From NCBI RefSeq assembly GCF_009647605.1, contig NZ_WJIF01000003.1, positions 124,001 to 188,000 of the forward strand: 64,000 nucleotides of DNA, given 5' to 3'. Position numbers and translations under genes: made by a program. The notes under the pieces were generated by a model, which was not told where the DNA came from, did no database searches, and worked only from the letters and a program-made list of their open reading frames with translations. Positions 59,303-64,000 of the stretch are shown in pieces. The stretch is from Agromyces agglutinans (GTDB lineage Bacteria > Actinomycetota > Actinomycetes > Actinomycetales > Microbacteriaceae). The stretch's first letter is position 1; every line of letters begins with the position of its first letter.

Positions 59303-61939
59303 TCATCGGCGGTCGGTACCGAGATCCGCACGGCGGCCTACCGAGATCGGCGCCGCCGATGCGGTCGCCCCGAGTCGTGCCGCGGCCCGGGCGGCCTCCT
59401 GCCGCGACGAAACGCCGAGCTTGGCGAGCACGGCCGCGACATGGCTGTCGACCGTGCGCACCGACACGACGAGCCGGTCGGCGATCTCCGCGTTCGTGAG
59501 GCCGTCGGCGAGCAGCCGAAGCACCTCGACCTGCCGGTCGGTGAGGCCCTCGGGATTGCTCCGGGTCGGTGTCGACGGGCCTCGGGGGATGCCGCGGACC
59601 CCGCGGTCGCGCAGGTCGGCGCGAATCCGGCGCGCGAGCGGAGCGGCGCCCAGGCGGTCCGCGATCGCGAGCGCCGCGAGCAGGTCCTCGTCGTGAGGAC
59701 TCTCCGCCAGCGCTGCCGCCTCGTGGTACGGCGCACCGGCGGCGTGCCAGAGGTCGGCGGCCTTCCGCCACTCCCCGCGCGCCTGCACCGCGAACGGATG
59801 CCCGTCATCGGGCGAGACCTCGACCTCGTCGCCCGCGCGGCGGAGCAGGCAGCCGAGTTCGGCGCGGATCGAGTACGCCCGGCAGCGATCGGCCTCGTCG
59901 AACACCGGGCGGGCGATCGCCCTGGCCTCGGCGGGGTCGCCGCGCAGGAGCGCGGACTCTGCGCGTGCGGCGGCGACCGGCCCCGTCCGCTGCAGTTCCC
60001 GGAGCTCCTCGGCGACCCGACGGGCCTGCTCGAGGATCTCGTCCGCCCCGTCGTCGCCTCGTCGCAGGCGCACCGTGCCCGCGACGGTCAGGGCGAGACA
60101 GCGGGCATGCGGTGCCTCGATCGGTCGCTCCACCGCGTCCAGGGCGTCGTCCCATCGGGCACGGGACAGGTCGAGCCTGGCCTGCTCCATCCGCTGGTAC
60201 GTGCTGAACCCGATGAACTCAGCCCGCTCGGCCAGCTCGAGCGCGCTCGCGAGGTGGTGTTCCGCGCGATCGAGGAGGAACGTGTCGAGGAGGGTCCACA
60301 CGAGGTTGACCTGTGCCCGCGCGGCGTTCTCCACGTCGTCGATCGCGAGCGCGACGTCGGCGGCCTCGATGAGCTCGCGGATGCCGTCGTCGAGGACGCC
60401 CTCGAGCATGAGCGCGGTGCCGTGGTTGTTGAGGGCGTGCGAGAGCACGCTTGGCGCTCCGGCGTCTCGCGCGAGTCCGATCGCCCTCGCGGAGAGCTCG
60501 CGCGCGCGCCGGAAGTCGCTGCCGAGCATCGCGAGCTGGGCCTCGTTGCTGAGTGCGAAGGCGTACACGCCGAGATCGTCGGTCCCAGCGAGCACCGTGG
60601 AGGCCTCCGCGGCCGCCGCCTCGGCATCCGAACGAAGCCCCGCGAACCAGTCGAATCGCGACAGCCAGCGCAGGCTCGCGCCCAGGCGGACCGGATCGCC
60701 GAGGCGACGGCGCAGCGCGACGACCTCCGTCTGGACGTGCGCCGCCTCGTGGGCCGCGCCGATGGTGTACGACTCGACGGCGTACCCCTCCGCGAGCTCG
60801 GCGAACTCCTCCGGCGCCGCGCGATCGGCGTGGTCCAGCGCGGCGCGGTAGTGGGCGGCCGCCTGGCGGTGCGCCCCGGACGCCGCAGCATCGCGTGCCG
60901 CGAGCGGTGCCCACTCCGCCACCGCTTCCGCGTCGCCCGCGGCGCTCGCGTGGTGGGCCAGCCGAGCCGGATCGTCCACTCCGGCTTCGATCAGCGCGAG
61001 CAGCACCCGGCTCTCGAGCTCGATGCGGCGCGACGCCGGGAGCGCATCGACCACCGCCCGCCGCGTGAGCTCGTGGCGGAACCGCATTCCGTCCGGACCC
61101 CCGACGAGCAAGCCGCCCTCCTCGGCCGCGCGCAGCGCACCGGCAGCCCCCGGCACCAGCCGCGCGAGCAGGTCGTGGTCGACGACGGACGGAACCACCG
61201 CCAACTGCTCGACCTGGTCCCGCGTCGCCGCATCGAGCCGATGCAGCCTGCCGGTCACGGCATCCACCACGGTCGGGGGCACGCGGACCTCGTCGGCCGA
61301 CGCGACGAGCTCGCTCACGAAGTACGGGTTCCCCTCCGTCATGGCGTAGACGCGGTCGGCATCCAGGCCGCTGCCCTCCGTCAGCGCGCCCACCGCCTCC
61401 GCGGAGAGCCGGCGCACGGCCATCCGGTCGACCTGGTCGCCGTGCCCCAGGTCGCCGAGCAGCCGGCCGAGCGGATGGCCGCGCTCGAGCTCGTCGCGAT
61501 AGGTGAGCACGAGGGCGGCCGGCAGGCCGTCCATCCGGCGAGCGAGGTAGCGCAGGACATCGAGCGTGGCCTCGTCGGCCCAGTGCACGTCCTCGACGAC
61601 GAGGACCGTGCCGGGGGCACCCGACAGCTCGTCGCGGAGCGCGGCGTACACCTCCTCGCGGTCGCTGCCGTGGAGCGCGTCGCGCAGACGGGGCCCGACC
61701 GACGCCGTCAGGTCGCGCAGCGGACCGAGCGGGCGGGGCGTCGACATCGCGTCGCAGGCGCCGAGGAGCACTCGGACCCCGCCCGGCGGTCGGGCCCGGA
61801 GCGCCTCGACAAGGCTCGTCTTGCCGATGCCCGCCTCGCCGTGCAGCAGCACGACCCGGCCGCGGCCGAGCGCGGCCTCGCGCGCCGCGGCGCGCAACCC
61901 GTCGAGTTCCCGATCACGCTCGAGCAGCACCCTGCCCAT
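59303..61939 (-). CDS. LuxR-family ATPase regulator (LAL/MalT-like)
   Basis: An 878-residue regulator. The N-terminal AAA/STAND ATPase has Walker A LLHGEAGIGKTSLVE (about 31) and Walker B VLVVEDVHWADEATLD. A central region of helical repeats (about 330-790, rich in Ala/Leu/Arg) resembles TPR-type sensor arms. The C-terminal LuxR HTH is LTDRQVEVLRLLADGLTNAEIADRL ... VRTVDSHVAAVLAKLGV. Large ATPases of this kind are activators; MalT of E. coli, which responds to maltotriose, is the best known. Its position upstream of the amylopullulanase and small gene, all on one strand, makes it a candidate activator of starch use. The ligand is unknown. Confidence 0.9.
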   Translation of the reverse strand: MGRVLLERDRELDGLRAAAREAALGRGRVVLLHGEAGIGKTSLVEALRARPPGGVRVLLGACDAMSTPRPLGPLRDLTASVGPRLRDALHGSDREEVYAALRDELSGAPGTVLVVEDVHWADEATLDVLRYLARRMDGLPAALVLTYRDELERGHPLGRLLGDLGHGDQVDRMAVRRLSAEAVGALTEGSGLDADRVYAMTEGNPYFVSELVASADEVRVPPTVVDAVTGRLHRLDAATRDQVEQLAVVPSVVDHDLLARLVPGAAGALRAAEEGGLLVGGPDGMRFRHELTRRAVVDALPASRRIELESRVLLALIEAGVDDPARLAHHASAAGDAEAVAEWAPLAARDAAASGAHRQAAAHYRAALDHADRAAPEEFAELAEGYAVESYTIGAAHEAAHVQTEVVALRRRLGDPVRLGASLRWLSRFDWFAGLRSDAEAAAAEASTVLAGTDDLGVYAFALSNEAQLAMLGSDFRRARELSARAIGLARDAGAPSVLSHALNNHGTALMLEGVLDDGIRELIEAADVALAIDDVENAARAQVNLVWTLLDTFLLDRAEHHLASALELAERAEFIGFSTYQRMEQARLDLSRARWDDALDAVERPIEAPHARCLALTVAGTVRLRRGDDGADEILEQARRVAEELRELQRTGPVAAARAESALLRGDPAEARAIARPVFDEADRCRAYSIRAELGCLLRRAGDEVEVSPDDGHPFAVQARGEWRKAADLWHAAGAPYHEAAALAESPHDEDLLAALAIADRLGAAPLARRIRADLRDRGVRGIPRGPSTPTRSNPEGLTDRQVEVLRLLADGLTNAEIADRLVVSVRTVDSHVAAVLAKLGVSSRQEAARAAARLGATASAAPISVGRRADLGTDRR

Positions 61940-61996
61940 GGGCCGATCGTGCTCGCGCCGGGGCGCCGCCGCAACCGTGGCGCCCCTGAGCCCGGC

Positions 61997-63091
61997 CTAC
62001 AGCCCCGAGTACGCGTGCAGGCCCTTGAAGAACAGGTTCACCACGGTGAAGTTGAACAGCACCGCCGAGAAGCCGATGATCGCGAGCCAGGCCGAGCGCG
62101 AGCCGCGCCAGCCACGCGTGGCGCGAGCGTGGATGTAGCCGGCGTAGACCACCCAGATGATGAAGGTCCACACCTCCTTGGTGTCCCAGCCCCAGTAGCG
62201 GCCCCACGCGCGCTCGGCCCAGATGGCGCCGGCCATGAGCGTGAACGTCCAGAGGATGAAGCCGATGATGTTCACCCGGTAGGCGAGGTTCTCGAGGGCC
62301 TTCGAGTCGGGCAGCGTCGCGAGGAAGGACTGCTTGACGGCCTGCGCGCTCGCGACGAGGGACTCGCGACGGGCCTGCAGCAACTGCACCAGCGAGAGCG
62401 CGAACCCGAGGGCGAAGAACCCGACCGACGCGGTCGCGACGAACACGTGGATGACCAGCCACGCCGACTGGAGCGCGGGCGGCAGCGGCACGACGTCGAC
62501 GCGGAAGTTCACGGTCGCGACGCCGAGCAGGACCAGCACGAGACCGGTCACGAACGTCCCGAGGAAGCGCAGGTCGTGCCGCGCGACGACGATCACGACG
62601 AGGAAGACGGTCGTGACCACGAGCGTGCCCGTCAGCGCGAACTCGTACATGTTGGCCCACGGCACGCGGCCCGCGGCGAAGCCGCGCAGCAGCACGGCCG
62701 CGAGGTGCAGCGCCCAGGCCACGACGGTCATCGCGACGGCGACCCGCAGCGAGGGCGAGCGTCCGTAGTCGACGGATGCCCCGGCGCTCGTCGCGCTGGC
62801 CCACCGCGAGGTGCGGGCCGGAGGAGCGGCATCCGCTGCGGACACCGACGTCGGCGCAGCGGCGCGGGCGTCAGCGGCGGCGCGCTCGGCTGCGACGGCC
62901 GCCCCGATGGTCGCGGGCTCACGCTCGGCGGCGGGGCCGGCCTCGGCCTCGACGGCCGCCTGGTCGGCCGCGCGCGCCGCGACCGCGCCGCGCCGGGCGA
63001 GGTCGATGGAATAGGCGATGAACGCGATCGCGTACACGGCGAGTGCCGAGTAGACGCAGAGGACCGAGATCTCGTCGAGCGTGAACGTCAC
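61997..63091 (-). CDS. ccsB: cytochrome c biogenesis protein CcsB (ResC)
   Basis: A 364-residue heme-handling membrane protein with about eight helices. The WWD-type motif is WGRYWGWDTKEVWTFIIW, with His residues flanking it (VIHVFVATASVGFFALG, and LHLAAVLL earlier). An Ala/Glu-rich cytoplasmic insert at about 35-95 is variable. With ResB it exports heme and attaches it to c-type cytochromes (system II). It starts with GTG at 63091, 9 bases after the resB stop, in one operon. Confidence 0.93.
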   Translation of the reverse strand: MTFTLDEISVLCVYSALAVYAIAFIAYSIDLARRGAVAARAADQAAVEAEAGPAAEREPATIGAAVAAERAAADARAAAPTSVSAADAAPPARTSRWASATSAGASVDYGRSPSLRVAVAMTVVAWALHLAAVLLRGFAAGRVPWANMYEFALTGTLVVTTVFLVVIVVARHDLRFLGTFVTGLVLVLLGVATVNFRVDVVPLPPALQSAWLVIHVFVATASVGFFALGFALSLVQLLQARRESLVASAQAVKQSFLATLPDSKALENLAYRVNIIGFILWTFTLMAGAIWAERAWGRYWGWDTKEVWTFIIWVVYAGYIHARATRGWRGSRSAWLAIIGFSAVLFNFTVVNLFFKGLHAYSGL

Positions 63092-63100
63092 GGGACTACC

Positions 63101-64000
63101 TTACGTCGAGGGTTTCGAGGATTCTTCAGCGGGCTCCGTCGTGCGGGCCGGGCCACCGTGGGCGTCGGCCAGCGCGGCGACCGCGTCGTCGAGGCCGGGA
63201 TCCTCGCCCCGCGCGAGGCCCGCGTACTCGAGCACGATCCGCCCGCCGGGCCGCTTCGCGGCCTTGACCCACACGCGCCGCCGGGGCACGAACAGCGAGG
63301 TGAGCAGGCCCGCGAGGATCAGGATCGCGAAGACGAGCACCCAGATCTGCGTCGGGTCGTGGTGGATGTCGAACGACGCGAACCGCTTCACGCTGTGCGA
63401 GTAGTCGCCGGCGTCGGCCGCGTCACCGCCCGGCGAGGCATCCTCGAGGGTGACGGTGCCGCGGCCGCCGGGCAGTTCGGCGGTCTGGCCGGGCATGAGC
63501 TCGAGCGAGTCCACGCCCGTCTCGCCGCCCGTCAACTGCTCCATGCCGGTCGGATCGAGCGAGTAGACCGAGGTCGGCGTGCCGTCGTCGATGCCCAGGT
63601 CGCCCTCGTAGACGTTGAGCGTGAGCACCGGATAGATCAGGTCGGGGAACGTCGACGTGTACGCGCCGGTCTCCAGGACGTCTTGCGTCGGGTAGAAGAA
63701 CCCGATCATGCCCAACTGGTCGTCGAGGCCGTCGGTCACCTTGACGACGCCGATCGAGGTGAGGTTCGCGTCCTGCGGGAGGAAGGGCACCGAGTCGGTG
63801 AAGACGACCTCGCCCTCGGCGTCGCGCACCGTGATGGTCGGCGCGTAGCCGTTGCCGAGGAGGTAGACGTCGGTGCCGTGCGTACGCAGCGGCTCGTTGA
63901 CCTTCACGGTGCCCTCGACCGGGCCGCCCTCGCTCTCGACGGTCACGCGGGCCGTGAAGTCGGTCGGCTGGCCGATCGCCTCGGCGTTCTGCGTCTCGTA
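63101..64000 (-). CDS. resB: cytochrome c biogenesis protein ResB, C-terminal part
   Basis: Truncated by the right window edge; 299 codons of the C-terminal part are visible and the reading frame is open to base 64000. The visible part is the large extracytoplasmic domain (YLLGNGYAPTITVRDAEGEV, LTSIGVVKVTDGLDDQLG, TSVYSLDPTGMEQLTGG), the last membrane helix (IWVLVFAILILAGLLTSLFV) followed by RRRVWVKA, and a short cytoplasmic tail. It is the partner of CcsB in system II cytochrome c maturation and is translated just before it (9-base gap). Confidence 0.92.
   Translation of the reverse strand, partial: YETQNAEAIGQPTDFTARVTVESEGGPVEGTVKVNEPLRTHGTDVYLLGNGYAPTITVRDAEGEVVFTDSVPFLPQDANLTSIGVVKVTDGLDDQLGMIGFFYPTQDVLETGAYTSTFPDLIYPVLTLNVYEGDLGIDDGTPTSVYSLDPTGMEQLTGGETGVDSLELMPGQTAELPGGRGTVTLEDASPGGDAADAGDYSHSVKRFASFDIHHDPTQIWVLVFAILILAGLLTSLFVPRRRVWVKAAKRPGGRIVLEYAGLARGEDPGLDDAVAALADAHGGPARTTEPAEESSKPST

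Overview
The window is about 70% GC by eye, densely packed, with many GTG starts and GGAGG-type ribosome binding sites. It comes from an actinobacterium, most probably of the family Microbacteriaceae (an Agromyces-like genus is my best guess). The grounds are three paralogues of a short protein family I know from that family (19252-21459), a menaquinone pathway, intergenic palindromes carrying GGTCGAGTAG...TATCGAGACC, and a very frequent GGCATCC/GGATGCC heptamer. There is no rRNA, CRISPR array, transposase or integrase; the only tRNA is tRNA-Tyr at 23568-23649.

Layout. (1) 1-5676 is the edge of what looks like an extracellular contractile injection system (eCIS) locus: the start of a DUF4255/Pvc16-like gene, a 1025-residue secreted protein coupled to it, a LuxR-type regulator with a degenerate receiver, and a divergent pair made of a membrane-anchored Ig-like protein and a PAAR spike-tip protein. 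(2) 5720-14645 is a maltodextrin locus: a GH13 neopullulanase-like enzyme, malE-malF-malG without an ATPase, and a divergent GH13 alpha-glucosidase, with LacI-type operators between the divergent units. (3) 14699-15894 is a DUF559 nuclease-like gene bracketed by two related 70-bp palindromes, perhaps a small mobile unit. (4) 15945-19187 holds an M23 peptidase, an inositol-phosphatase family enzyme and an SRPBCC protein. (5) 19252-23447 mixes three paralogous small proteins with an EAL phosphodiesterase and a bacteriophytochrome-diguanylate cyclase, which suggests red-light control of c-di-GMP. (6) 23722-30972 is a second carbohydrate locus: a LacI repressor, its operator, a GH13 alpha-glucosidase, a solute-binding protein without permeases, and a GH87 alpha-1,3-glucanase with carbohydrate-binding modules. 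(7) 31033-38889 holds a PH-domain protein, a second LacI regulator, YajQ, a NudK-type hydrolase, a GAP-family membrane protein divergent from a histidine kinase/response regulator pair, an alpha/beta hydrolase and a prepilin peptidase. (8) 39010-52172 is the respiratory quinone block: ferredoxin-NADP reductase, polyprenyl diphosphate synthase, menG, menF, menD, menA, menE, menB and menC, with PPK2 and small membrane proteins between them. (9) 52184-61939 carries a palindromic repeat, a monooxygenase-fold protein, a 2019-residue two-catalytic-domain amylopullulanase with its own operators, and a large LuxR-type ATPase regulator. (10) 61997-64000 is ccsB and the 3' part of resB (cytochrome c maturation).

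Together the genes describe a glucan-degrading soil or plant-associated aerobe. Secreted amylopullulanase and alpha-1,3-glucanase make oligosaccharides, ABC transporters import them, and intracellular GH13 enzymes finish them under LacI control. Matching TGCAAGCGTTTGCA-like operators in front of malE, the alpha-glucosidase and the amylopullulanase suggest one regulon spread over 46 kb. The least ordinary parts are the eCIS edge, the palindrome-bracketed DUF559 gene, the phytochrome/EAL island with its small paralogues, a G-quadruplex-prone tract before menB, and the genome-style heptamer.
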